Part shown: positions 48,516 through 60,197 of the stretch, one piece after another
Layout: each line of letters starts with the position of its first letter
How positions within the stretch are numbered: position 1 is the stretch's first letter
Source: Vanessa cardui
Taxonomy: Eukaryota > Arthropoda > Insecta > Lepidoptera > Nymphalidae
Assembly (NCBI RefSeq): GCF_905220365.1
Contig: NC_061138.1
Location: 11,981,814-12,045,813, forward strand
Direction: 5' to 3'
DNA length: 64,000 nucleotides
The notes under the pieces: generated by a model
The model's database searches: none
The model's input: only the letters and a program-made list of their open reading frames with translations
What the model was told of the DNA's origin: nothing
Made by a program: the position numbers and the translations under genes

Positions 48516-48812
48516 AAGCCGAGATTGACCAGTGGTTAGAACGCGTGCATCTTAACCGATGATTGCGTGTTCAAACGCAGGCAATCACGATGGATATTTA
48601 TGTGTTTGATTTGTGTTTATAATTCATCTCGTGCTCAGCGGTGAAGTAGAACATCGTGCAGGAAACCTGCATGTGTATAATTTCATACCAATTCTGCCAC
48701 ATGTGTATTCCACCAACCCGCATTGGAGCAACGTGGTGGAATACGTTCCAAACCTTCTCCTCAGAGGGAGAGGCGGCCTTAACCCAGCAATGGGAAATTT
48801 ACAGGCTACATT
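48516..48812 (+). repeat. tRNA-derived SINE, full-length
   Basis: The head has A box 'gaccagtggttagaacgcgt' and a B box altered to 'gtgttcaaacgcaggca', which weakens the consensus. The body and 3' end 'cagcaatgggaaatttacag' are intact. Confidence 0.88.
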
Positions 48813-51039
48813 ACTACTGTTACTGGTTTTGTAACAGGAATAAATAGTTTAGAAAATCTCGTGCTAATTTGTACACTTGGGACTTCGGAAATGATTACGT
48901 TGCATTCAAGTTCGACTAGAAAATATGGCTCCTTTCTCTACCAAAGAGGTTTCACTTTAAAAACAAAGGCTGCTAGAAGTGTACAGCTTGTTTGTATAAG
49001 GAAATAACATTTACTGATTACATGAGGCTTTCGTAAGTTGCCGATTATGGTACTACACTGGTATTTACGTAAAGTTTATTGACCTTTATAGTATTTTTTT
49101 CCGTATTGTTAGTACGGAATCCGTGTGTATCTTCACAGGCATGTTGTCCGTGCTTTTGGTGTATACTTTTATTTGTACTTTTTTATATTTGTGGTTCCGC
49201 ATGTTTTTGTGATAAGACAGTTCCATTATGTAAAGAAGTCCTTAATTTTTTACTTTCTTAAACTTTTATTACTAACGTCATCTAGTGACAGAACCTTATA
49301 TTTCCAATTTGTGCGATGTGTAACATATTTCTTCTCGGTTCTTCTCGGTAGAATTTAATAATTACTCTTTTCTTATATTAACAATCAAGACCTTTTATTT
49401 ATTTTGTTTATTAATTAAATTATTTAATTAATTTTACACTCGTAGTTCAGCAGATTGAATGATATATCAAAGAACCCACTATAGTTTCTTCCATTCACAG
49501 ATTTGAGTACCTAACTCGTTTTGGACTATGGCTAGGCTATTAAATAATAAGGCTAATTAAATGAGTTGGTTGCGACACGTATACGTAATAATCGATCCCA
49601 TAATGCCTCATATTACTCCTTGTTCTTTAGTGGGTATTCCAAAGAGTCTCACATAACCTTCATTGGGAAACGCGACAGTGATTTTTCAGTGATTGTTTTT
49701 TTCTGTTTAACTTTGCGAAACTAGTTCTCATTTTCACTGTATTTAACTAATTGTCATAAATACAACACAATATTCATCCAGCGGATATGACATTACTTTC
49801 TCTTAAAACGATCGTGCGTATTTACTATTTTTTTTACTTTCGAATTTGCAGTGCTATTCTGTAAGAGTTTATATCGTACTTGTGTGATTTTAAAGAGTGA
49901 CTTCCGGTGATACTTTTTTAATTTGAATATCCTTTAAATGTAATCACAATTATAGTAATCTTTATTTATGTAGGTTCTTATAAGTACTTTTAAATTGTAA
50001 TGTTACAATATTCATTTTCATTTTAATGTAATGCTAGAAGAACCTGCAAGAAAATCAGGATATTTTCGTTATGAAAAGTCTATTGTGAAATATAGAGTTT
50101 AAGGTTCAAGCTTTACATAAAACAACATTATATTTAAATATAGTTAACTCAAATTATTTTTAAAGTTGCTGCGTATCCCGTAGAAGTGTCCTATAGATCA
50201 TAGAAGTCGTCGCCTTTCATAAATTAACGCAATTAAAAGTTATAAATAAATAAATAGATTAGTAAGGTAATCAATAAATGATGAGATTGTAAAATTATTT
50301 AAATTGTTACTATATAGTAGTAAACTAGTTTAATTAGTTATTAAATGAAAGGCACTTCACTAAAAAAGCGGCCTGAACGAATGTCAGCTGACGTACATCA
50401 TCCATTAATAAAATAGGGACGTTCCTGAAAATAAGATTGTTTATCGACAACTTCAAATTTCTTGTCGACTTTTTGATAAATTGGTGACATTTGATTCGAG
50501 TTTGAATTTATGAAAGTAAGATATATTCTCGTTAAGCATTTTTTATATTTCTAATTGGCAAAGATTTATCGATAAAGAATTAAGATTAATGTGATACTTA
50601 GTAAAGGTCTCGTAACAGTTAACCATTCATTATTATCTTAAGGTGCGATTATGATGGATTGTGTAAATATTTATAATCAACGAACAAATCTTATCAAGGT
50701 TTTGTGTAAATTAGCTGATAGTTAATTTTACCGTAATCACGCATTCGAAGATGTTTGTTTAACGAATCGAAAAGAAAATCGAATTTGGTTAAAATAAATA
50801 AAATAAAATGAGTTAAAATAAAGTCGCAAGAATGCTTTAGTGAATGTAAATAATGTACGTCCGATTTTATGTGTTGATTTAACTACGGATAGAGCATGGT
50901 TCGGCATGGTTTCTCGCGTGAGATCACGTATGTGGATTCGTCACTGCATTTAAAAAAAAACAGTCCTAACAATTATTAAAAGTAGGAACTATAGGTCCAA
51001 AAAAGGCTCATCAAATTTACCGCCTATAATATGGCACCT
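48813..51039. other. Gene-free intron sequence with a decayed repeat B
   Basis: AT-rich intron. A worn repeat B copy lies at about 49960-50060 ('atctttatttatgtaggttc', 'ataagtacttttaaattgta', 'agaagaacctgcaag'). Nothing else is recognised. Confidence 0.45.
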
Positions 51040-51260
51040 GAGAGATTTAAAAGAGATCTTGAGAGTCTTAGGTATATAATTAGGCGGTTTTTTCGAACCG
51101 ATACGACATGGGAACCTTCATGAAAAGAGCGTACTCCTTTCTTAAAGGCCGGCAACGCACCTGCAAGCCCGATGGTGTTGCAGATGTCCATGGGCGGTTG
51201 TAGTCACTTTCCATCAGGTGAGCCTCCTGCTCGTTTGCCACCTATGTCATAAAAATAAAA
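51040..51260 (+). repeat. LINE 3' end ('aggccggcaacgcacc' family)
   Basis: It contains 'tttcttaaaggccggcaacgc', 'acctgcaagcccgatggtgt', 'tgcagatgtccatgggcggt' and 'caggtgagcctcctgctcgt', and ends in an A/T-rich tail 'ataaaaataaaaat'. This is a very common lepidopteran LINE end with a remnant of the coding terminus upstream. Confidence 0.7.
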
Positions 51261-51319
51261 ATACTAACACATTACTCCTACCGCCAAATTGCATTACTTG
51301 GATTACCGTGATCCGGTTT

Positions 51320-51455
51320 CCGTTTACACAAGGGACATAACATATTAGTTTCCAAGGTTGGTGGCGATTTGCAAGGAATGGTAAATTACAGCGCTAATAT
51401 CTATGGGCGGCGGTGACCACTTACCATCAGATGGCCCATTTTGTCAATCCACTTA
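51320..51455 (-). repeat. LINE tail C, reverse fragment
   Basis: On the plus strand it reads 'acacaagggacataacatat', 'agtttccaaggttggtggcg' and 'gtgaccacttaccatcagat', the reverse of the block order in 45825-46130. Confidence 0.6.
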
Positions 51456-52299
51456 CCTTGAACTACAACGATACTATATTGAACGAAAAAACTATCTTCG
51501 AAAACTGTTTTTATTACTAGGTCAAGCGCTTATCAAACTGCCATCGTATAAAAACAATAATTAATTCCGCATTCAGTATCTGTATGCAGGGTAATTGGAT
51601 TTCAAACATGATCCCAATTATCTGCGTCTGATTCGCGGTTGAATCAAAATTCAGATATATTCTGTGGTGTCATGTAATTAGCTAAAATAATTACTATTTC
51701 AGGCGGTATTCGTTCCGATTATGACAATTAGTAATATATGTGCAATGTTTGTGTTCTCATATATGTATGTATATGTTTACGTATAAATTTATTTCATTAT
51801 ATTTTTATTCACGAGAAGTATCCTTTATAATTAACCAAGACACAATTTAATGTCTCTGTGTGCTTTTTTTATAATATCTTAAAAAAATATATAAAATGGA
51901 TACATTTTCTGTGCCACCATTTCTTTTTTATAATAGTAGTTCTATTTTCAATGTTTTACGAATTTGATTTTTTAATTTAAGTGAAGGAAGTTTATTATTA
52001 CATCAACTAGCCTTATGCTAATATGCCTTTTTATTACATTTTTTTTTCAAATTTCTCTTACGTTACGTCACGTAGCATAGGAATGCTACTAGCACAGGAG
52101 TACTTTTGAAGGCACTCATGTAGGCAGTACGAAACACGTCAATCAGAAATTTTATTAAGTAGATATAAAAATATCCAATATATATATTTATAGTGAAGAT
52201 ACATCAATCATATCTGAGTTACGAGTGACGATCCGTTGAACTTATCCATATGTCATATATATATGTAACATCTTAACTTATGATATGTTTTTATACAGA

Positions 52300-52589
52300 A
52301 GAGCAGAGGTAGCCCAGAGGTTAGAACGCGAGCATCTTAACCGATGATTTCGGGTTCAAACCCAGGCAAGCACTACTATATATTTATGTGCTTAATCTGT
52401 GTTTATTATTCATCTCCTGCTCGGCAGTGAAGGAAAACGTCGTGAGGAATCCTGCATGTGTCTAATTTCATCGAAATTCTGTCACATGTGCATTTCACCA
52501 ACCCGCATTGGAACAGCGTGGTGGAATATGTTCACAAACCCTCTCCTTAATAGGAGAGGCCTTAACCTAGCAGTGGGAAATTTACATTA
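52300..52589 (+). repeat. tRNA-derived SINE, full-length
   Basis: Head 'gaggtagcccagaggttaga', B box 'gggttcaaacccaggca', body 'ggaacagcgtggtggaatat' and end 'cctagcagtgggaaatttac'. Its 'ctccttaataggagagg' centre resembles the site at which the Harbinger element entered the SINE at 17621-19452. Confidence 0.88.
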
Positions 52590-53470
52590 TCAAAACAAAA
52601 TGTATAGTTGCTTAAGCAGTTTAATCAGAGATGCACTCATTGCAATATTTATTTATAGCAAAATGGCTGTCGGGCAAAATGTAAATCTTTGTAATAAAAT
52701 CATACTCAGCGATTTGCACACAGTGTTCGCGTGGTTTTGCATAAGCGAATAAATGAACCGTAGCTCTAGTTGCGAGTTACGTCTGTTACGTAACAGTGCG
52801 GTCGCTGTCGAGACCGTAAAGTACTCTTGAGACGCTCTCCCAGTGCGTTCACTTCACGTAATGCATGCATTTGCGTCGTACTCATGTACGACTGTGTTCA
52901 GAGTACTTTATGTACGTACTGGTTTTTGTATACGAATGAAAGTTGAACCTCATAAATGGTTGTAACATCATGAATGTATTACGTAAACGTAAACGACGAT
53001 AATTTTGTTTATTATGATTATGAAAGTTGTATGTTTACATTTTCTAGAATCTATTGTACGTATTATGATCTTTCCGCTAAGTGTAAATCTCACGTATCCT
53101 ATCGACGTATTTTTGCGTCAGTCACAGGTTTTTGAGGTTATTTATATTTTTAAACTTATTGTTTTTGTTGTAATTGACAAATATGTCACCGTTTACATAC
53201 TGGGATTCCTTGAAATATTTATTTATAATATAAATGGTCTCATTATCAGTGTAAATGATATTCAGATTTTTATGTTTATATCGATACTTAAAAATCGTTT
53301 TGACATAACTCCATTAGAATTTTAGATTCCAAACGATAATAAAAGAAATGTCAGTATGAGTATTGTTATCTGGTGACATTGGCGACATAATCTGTTTCTT
53401 TTTGGAACAAATAAAAGCCACAAACAAAAAAAACCTTGTTACATGGAATTACCAGTACCAGTAACTACCA
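52590..53470. other. Gene-free intron sequence
   Basis: AT-rich; ORF at 53005-53325 is low-complexity hydrophobic text of AT-rich DNA, without support. Confidence 0.45.
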
Positions 53471-53483
53471 TTTCAGTCAATAA

Positions 53484-53763
53484 TTGAATCACTCGTTGTC
53501 AGCTCTGCAAATTATACGCTCTGTGGTTTCTCAGAAGAAAATAAAACTAATTGTGAGTAGAGATGTAAATGAAAGTTCTAGAATTAGTCGAGCTATTGGA
53601 CATTTCTACATATTTATGACACAAAAATTTCCTTTTAAATTTCTCAACTTGCGAGTTGTTGCCGCTGGCTTTGCTGATCGTTTAATAAACCTGAAAGGAG
53701 AACGATTCCGCGTTGATTGGTCACAACTGATACGTTCAGTAGTGATTTATTGAAAAAAAAAAA
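53484..53763 (+). other. Unrecognised ORF followed by an A tract
   Basis: An 89-codon open frame (stop at 53751-53753) with unusually balanced composition for this intron, closed directly by an A-rich tract. Its C-terminal half reads LRVVAAGFADRLINLKGERF, which shares a VVAAGF word with LPCAT exon 3a; I judge this probably coincidental because no H(X)4D follows. It could be a retrocopied fragment or transposon piece. No function is proposed. Confidence 0.25.
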
Positions 53764-53794
53764 CAACACTAATACCTATATTATACTAGAAACC

Positions 53795-54010
53795 CGCCGC
53801 GGCTTCGCACGTGTCAAATATAAATAATACGTGTATAAGATGTTTATTTACGACATCGCATTAGAAACCTGAAAAATTATCAGTGTCTCTTTACCAAAAA
53901 CCTTTTTCTCGAATCAATCTATTTATTAAAAAAACCGCATCACGTTCCCTTGCGTACTTTTAAAGACCTAAGCATACAAAGGGACAGACAGCGGTAAGCG
54001 ACCAAAATCT
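53795..54010 (+). repeat. LINE 3' tail ('cccgccgcggcttcgcacg')
   Basis: It begins 'gaaacccgccgcggcttcgc' and includes 'cattagaaacctgaaaaatt', 'atcagtgtctctttac', 'acagacagcggtaagcgac'. The same blocks ('ttagaaacttctaaaattat', 'cagtgtctctttt', 'acagacagcggtaatcgac') occur at 36010-36180, so another copy lies just after the AT microsatellite. Confidence 0.6.
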
Positions 54011-54147
54011 TGATAACATTTTAAAAAGCAGGTGGACTTGTTTCTAGATAGTAGAGTAAATAAGTTTTTTTTAATGTCAACCAATGTTACATTTTTAATT
54101 CTTCTGTTAAAACCTTCTTACACGAGCTCCTATTTGAATATTTATCT

Positions 54148-54400
54148 TTATCAAAATCAAAATATACTTTATTCAAGTAGGGTTTTACAAGCACTTTTGA
54201 ATCGACATTTAACAACTATTTTAAGTGAAGCTAACACCGGTTCGGAATCTAGGTTCTACTGAGAAAAACCGGCAAGAAACTCAGTATTTACTCTTTTTCA
54301 TGTTAATTACAATTAAATATGTAATTTATCCTGCCTGAGTCCACAAGTATTCATTCCTCGCTTTCTTATCGTCTGAATAATCTTGTAGGTACTGAAAAAT
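54148..54400 (+). repeat. Dispersed repeat B, copy 3
   Basis: 'aaaatatactttattcaagt' to 'cacttttgaatcgacattta', then 'caccggttcggaatctaggttc' and 'aagaaactcagtatttactc', and the end 'tatcctgcctgagtccacaa'. Confidence 0.75.
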
Positions 54401-56728
54401 ATGCCTATCTGCTAGATTATGTATATTTATCAATGAATTTTCATTCTAAATATATTGTTATTTTCATTCTAGCTTAACATGCAAATTTTTGAAGATAGTT
54501 TTTTATTTGTCTTTGTGATAATATCTTAATTAGTAATTTAATTATTAAATTATATTTTTATGCATTTTTATGCACGTTAAGAATTAGTTAATGTAGGTCA
54601 GCGATCTCTTTGAATAAACTAGTTTAAATCTGGTATAATTTATGAATGATTTTGGGGTCAAAGTTTTTTTATGAATTAGATATAGTTGTAAAAAGGTTAA
54701 CAAAAACTTGTATTTGTAAAGTATTTAGTATGGACACGATTTGTATATAAATCTTCTGAATTCTTTCTTTGGACGTGTTACGGTGTAAAGATTGATTGTG
54801 CCTTTCAAATTATAAAAGATTGTCATGTCAAAGATGTCTGCCAAAATATTTTTAAATTAAATTTACATATTCTTTATTTTGGAAGTCTCATAAAAACACT
54901 TTTTAACCGACTTAGGTTTTTATATATTTGAGTCACCTTCCGTGATATGGTCAAGTAATTGTCATAGTCGAATATCATAATCAATGGAACTCCTTAATGG
55001 CTCACAGTGAGGGTGCGATTTGTGGCAAAATTTATTTATGCCCGTAATCAAATTTTAATGTGCGTAATTCGTTGCTGCATTACATGTTTGTCTGCCTACA
55101 TAAAAAAGAAGTTATACATATGCGTGAATGTTATAGAAAAGAAAAGCTATGAATTTGGTCCTCGCAAGCCCGGACAAGACACACACAAAAGACACACTGT
55201 GAAGCGCGGCTCATAGCTAAGAAATCAATAAGAGAAAACACATATGTTTAAAAAGGTCATCTATAAACCATGCTGACACGAATCTAGCAGTAATCAAATG
55301 TACTGTTTGTATCATGTATTCGATATAAATAAATATCATGTATTTGATTTAAGACAATCAATCAAAAATAAATGTCAGTAATTGAACATAATATGCCGAA
55401 CATTAAACAACTTTGACGAATAACTGTATAAAGGCTAGCACAAGTATCATGAAGGTTTAGTTGCAGTATATTTTTAGATAATAATAAGTCATAAATGAAT
55501 AATAGAAATAAGTTTGAGTCACGTAATTCAATTCACACGGTCCATACCTCTTTTTCTCACGATGATATTTAAATTAAAATTATAAACTGCTAGACCAGAT
55601 TGTAAAGTGTATAAGCTATTTTTAAACCGACTTCACGAAAATGAGGTTATGACTTCGTCGGAATCTTACTATTTAAAAGATTCGATTGAAAGGTACACAG
55701 TTAATCAGTATTAAAACTTTATGACAAATTTATCTGAAATCCTCGTATTTTTTCCATATTTTTAGAATTATTTGAGAAATGTAATCTTACCTTTGCATAC
55801 TTTTTTAAAAATAGTTTGGGGTCCTATTAATATTGAATACCTTAAATTTACAAACGTTTTAGAATTGTTCAATTGAAAAGTTTGTCTGTGTATATAAGGA
55901 CCGTACATAGATGAAGTACAACATACATTATAGAGCCATCTTGAAGTACCTGAGTGGGCCAGAAGTCGTAACTCACCGCGTATAATATTAGATGATATGC
56001 GATATTGACTATATTAATTATTGAATTTAAAGAATACACGATCAAAGTAGCGTATTACCATAAGAGGGTTGTTAATATTTCACTTATGAGAAACAATGTG
56101 AATTCTTACAAAATCGCATTTCACAACACACACATATTAAATTTGTTTCATAAGTACAAGAAGTGCTCGTACGCGATTCCAAAAAAAAAACAAACATACA
56201 TACTTATACTTACAAGCATACATTATTAAAAATATTTTTTACATTTTAAAATTTGTATGCATTAAAATAAGTAAATAACGTTGCTAAATTTAGATGACTC
56301 ATCTCATGAATAATCTTGATCATTGATTAATTATGCACCAAACAGGTCCTCAAGTATTCGATTGAGAAAAAATAATTCAATTATCAAAAATATGGTAAAG
56401 TACAGTTCAACCGTTAACTGTATTACCCTCACACATGCACACATACACACACATACGTACGAATGTGTTTTAAGTACAATAACGACATAAAAGAACAAGA
56501 TATAGTGTAGGTGACGTCATATTACATTAAATAAAGTCTATTGAAAATATTGTAGAGAATAAAGCTTTTACCTATAAACGTTTAGGGGCTGATTTGTTAA
56601 ACAATGTTTGTCTTTTTCTTTCGAACGTCAAATGAATAACGATAGAATGAGATGATCAGTGTTTAAACCCCGCTGAACTAAGTTGATACTAAATTCTTGT
56701 AACAAATGTTTTTCATATTCCATTGTAG
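54401..56728. other. Gene-free intron before exon 3b
   Basis: AT-rich with no recognised repeat. The last bases before 56729 are a T-rich tract ('tgtttttcatattccattgtag') that makes a plausible acceptor. Confidence 0.5.
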
Positions 56729-56940
56729 GTCATTGAAACCGCTCATATGTTTCATTGGGAAGATGTCGTATCTCGCTGGAGGAATGGCGATATCGATACG
56801 AGGTCGCCAGGCCAGTCGGAAGGAGGCTCCCATACTAGTGATAGCACCACACTCCTCTTTCTTGGACAGCTGCATCGTGTATGCTACCAGGATGTCCTCT
56901 GTTATTGTTAGGAAGGAGAGCATGGACAACTATGTCGGAA
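56729..56940 (+). CDS. LPCAT: LPCAT exon 3, version b (alternative HX4D exon)
   Basis: A 212-nt exon. The base G after ATTGTAG completes an Arg codon with the AG left by exon 2. One base is left before GTAGGT, the same donor as version a. It encodes residues 89-158: a hydrophobic lead-in (LICFIGKMSYLAGGMAISI), RGRQASRKEAPILVIAPHSS, and FLDSCIVYATRMSS. H(X)4D is H129 to D134. It aligns with version a over its whole length. The core APxLVIAPHSSFxD is nearly the same, while the flanks differ strongly, including the segment after the motif (VRKESMDNYVG against AKADTARLPFIG). The rest of the PlsC domain (the block with the EGT-type motif) and any EF-hands must lie beyond the window. A separate tandem LPCAT gene is possible but less likely, because no second copy of exons 1-2 is seen between them. 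Confidence 0.92.
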
Positions 56941-58340
56941 GTAGGTGAATCGATTTTCTTTTGGTGGTGGTGTATTTACATTTGTTGGTACTGAAGATGA
57001 CATACATTCAAACTCCTCACACTATTTCTAAAATAGTATCAATTTGTATGTAAAGCTTTTGTGAGTGCAATGTAATTGGTGTTGGTTTATTTTTTGCTGT
57101 ATGTATATAGAAAATTGGTGGTTTAATACGGAGCATGTATTGTTTCTGATGGTTGTCTCAAAAGGACAACTTTAGGTCCAAAAAGATTCCATATATATGA
57201 CGGTGGTCGAATAAATATCTATCTTAGTTTTATTAACTTTTATGTAAGTATCAATAAAAATGAAAACAATTCAGTTACGTTATATGACAGGAGGGAATAG
57301 CCCAAGAACGATCATAGCGGCGTGCAATTGGAGAGGCCTATGTCCAGCTGTGGACGAAAATGGCCTGATTGATTGATTGATACGATACATGAAAACGTTT
57401 TAGTACAATTAGTCTTAGCTGCCTAGTTAATTTGATATGCGACAATTAACCGAGTGAAAAAACAATTATGACTCGAGTTCCAGGACAAATATGACAATTA
57501 ACAGTGGTGCGTTAATGGTTTAAATTTTGTTTCCTTAACGTTGTCATTACAAGAGCACTTTGGCAGTTATGGAACTACTAAAAGTAAGCTAGAAATTTCG
57601 TCTTGGTCCAATGTAGACGGAGGAACGTCATCTTTTCTAAGTTAATAAATAGCCTGTCGTTACGACAGCTTTTCATTGGCTACCCAATCCATTTTTACTT
57701 TATATATTGTAACTTTTTCTTCTTCACCAGAAGGAGAAGGTAATCTATCATAACCGTCATTTCCAAGAAATTTTCCTTACATTGGTATATCAGTTTTCTA
57801 GTCGAGATGCAATCTCAATTTTCATCAATATTTTCTTATGAGCGCCCCTTTAACTATATTTTATTTTGAAGCGATGATATTTATTATGCATCTTTAAAAC
57901 AAAAATTCAGAGGTAATGAATAGTCCGTGCAAACATTTTATCGATAGACTTTTTTAATTAGACTTGTAAGTCTGTTCAGATATATGCGCGATGACAGACT
58001 GCGTCGTGTGGGCCTACCATAACTTATGATCATCGAATCGAAAAAGCGTGTAACCTCTACGCAACACTGATTCAAAATTGCAGCCTACTGAGTGAGTGCA
58101 CTCTCGCTATTGATTTTACGTGCAACTTACACCACACTCCCCGAACGATACGCCCGGCTCTGTGTACATAAAGTATAAAATATAAATTTGGTCTATATGT
58201 ATAGTTTGTAATATATGTGCATAAATTTAGAAATCAATCTTCCAGACTTCTTGTAAATTGTCATAAAATTTGATCTTTTTATTGGTGAGTTCGAAATTTG
58301 AAATTGTAACCGAATTATTTGTTTTTTTTTTATCTGTATA
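56941..58340. other. LPCAT intron after exon 3b
   Basis: It contains the reverse-strand dispersed repeat at 57295-57375 and otherwise unremarkable AT-rich DNA. I find no next coding exon. Confidence 0.5.
57295..57375 (-). repeat. Dispersed repeat of the 'tccactgctgg' type, reverse
   Basis: The plus strand reads 'agcggcgtgcaattggagag', 'gcctatgtccagctgtggac' and 'aaaatggcctgattgattga', which is the reverse of the text at 33344-33441 and 16843-16942. Confidence 0.6.
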
Positions 58341-58349
58341 AAAATAATA

Positions 58350-58530
58350 AATCATGGTGCGCGGCTTTGCTCGCCTTGTACATGGTTTGGATTTCAAGTG
58401 TTAGATGTATAGAAGTACCGTATGTCCCTACTTAGAATTCAAGATTGCTTTATACCAAAATCATCGAATTTGCTTCAGTTGATTGGGCGTGAAAGAGACG
58501 GACAGACAGACAGTCATAACAATATATTGT
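58350..58530 (+). repeat. LINE 3' tail
   Basis: 'gtgcgcggctttgctcgcct', then 'accgtatgtccctacttaga', 'ttcagttgattgggcgtgaa' and 'agacggacagacagacagtc', in the same order as 36425-36600. Confidence 0.6.
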
Positions 58531-59014
58531 TAGTATGGATGTCTTTGTTTGTTTATTTTGATCTCATGTGTTATCCTGTAAGACTAGTCACGTTTTAAAA
58601 AAATGAATAGGATCGATTCGACAAGCATGACAAACAGAGCCCGTTACAAAGTACCGGACTTAATAAAGAAGGCTTTTGAATGGTTTTCTCTTTGCTATTT
58701 GTTTTTTATTCATATGATCTGAATAACCCTTTTGTTCAGCTGACGTTTGAATGAGCTTCGTTACAGATATGGGTTAACAAGTATTAATGTAGGAACACGT
58801 AAACGTCAAGTCTGCTTTGACATATCTCATCTTTTATGAAAAGGCCTATTGGGCAGTTCACGACCAATGCTTATGATTTTTTGTTTCCAACTTATGGTCC
58901 CAATTAACCATACGTACTCTACTGTACTGTATTGTACTGTTGTATATTTTCGGTACAAGAATGGGTGATTAGGATTATTTTCTCCCTCGTAAAATCTTAC
59001 TCTTTTTATTACAA

Positions 59015-59295
59015 ACTAGCTGTGCCCGCGACCACGAACGCGTTTGATTTTATGTAACAAAAGTAATATATTATTGTAGCCTAAGTTACTCCTTATTATA
59101 TCAGTTATCTGCTAGTAAAAGTCCCGTCAAAATAGTTTCAGTCGTTTGAGAGATTATACGGAACTGACAGAGAGACAGACAAGAATTGTAACAAATGGCT
59201 TTTTCGTATATGTACCGTGTATACATACGCATTGAGTTACAAAAGGCTATTTTATTATTACAAACAGCCACTCCAATTTTATTATATGTATAAAT
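59015..59295 (+). repeat. RTE-type LINE 3' tail
   Basis: 'aaactagctgtgcccgcgac' through 'atatcagttatctgctagta', 'gtcccgtcaaaatagtttca', 'agagacagacaagaattgta' and 'tccaattttattatatgtat'. It is the best copy of this tail in the window. Confidence 0.65.
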
Positions 59296-60197
59296 AGTGT
59301 TTTCGATTAAAACGTTGTCAATTATCCTTTAGTGAAAGTTCTTTCTAGTCTTCTTGTTCCAAGTACTAAATAAAAAATACTCAGAATTCAGGTTGATTTT
59401 AATTAATTTACGACTGATTTACCGCATCGAGGTCTCATATCGCTTTCTTTGCTATTTTAAATCAATTATTTTGAATGAATTTAATCACATTAAATGGCTG
59501 AGCGATTGGAAAGGAGGATATAGACTGCATTTAATTATACACCCTCAAAAGCCTTGATGACGGGTTCGTTTATGTTCAAAACTATTCTAGAACTTTCTAG
59601 ACTGGTTTGAAATAATAACATAACTATTGATGCATGAAATAGGAATTGTTCGAAGCATGTAATTATTTAACAATTCTCCGGTTCAAAGTGTAGGTCAAAT
59701 CTTGCAACTGAATTATCCAAATTATCTTCAATTTTAAATATCTTTCAAGTCTTGGTAACAATATAATCAGCTGAAGAGCTTTAATGACCCAGCCTTAACT
59801 GGTGATTTTATTATACATGTGATCTATTAACACAAATGTATTGTGTACATATTTCATCTCAGCGGTAGAATAGAATATCGTAAGGAAATTCGATGTGGCT
59901 GATAAAAAAATGTCGCCAAATATGTGTTTGTATTTTTTATGTATTTATTGATATATAAAATGTGGATGTAAATCGTCTTTCAAAACAACAGTCGAGGACA
60001 TTAACATTTTGATTGATTCTATTGCTGCAACAAATATGCAAATGATTTATATTCACTGAGACAAAAATATCGTTATAGTATTCTCTTTCATATGCTCCAC
60101 AGCATTTTACTAGCGAGAAATTTGTATCTACTAATAATATTGAGAGTAGAATAACACTTTTGATAACATTTAAGTTAATTAAGTAAGGTAAGTAAGA
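59296..60197. other. Gene-free intron sequence
   Basis: AT-rich, with a SINE scrap at about 59855-59905 ('cagcggtagaatagaatatc', 'taaggaaattcgatgtg'). Confidence 0.45.

Noticed and set aside
22455..52752. A set of similar ORFs beginning MKENIVRKP or MFIIHL (about 22455, 35026, 41205, 48613, 52399)
   Set aside because: They are readings through SINE bodies, with shared peptides such as NSATCVFHQPALEQRG that come from the repeat and not from a gene family.
56729..56940. Exon 3b as the start of a second, tandem LPCAT gene
   Set aside because: No second copy of the N-terminal exon or membrane-segment exon is visible between 43356 and 56729, and the phases fit exon 2 exactly. It is kept as an alternative in the finding but not preferred.
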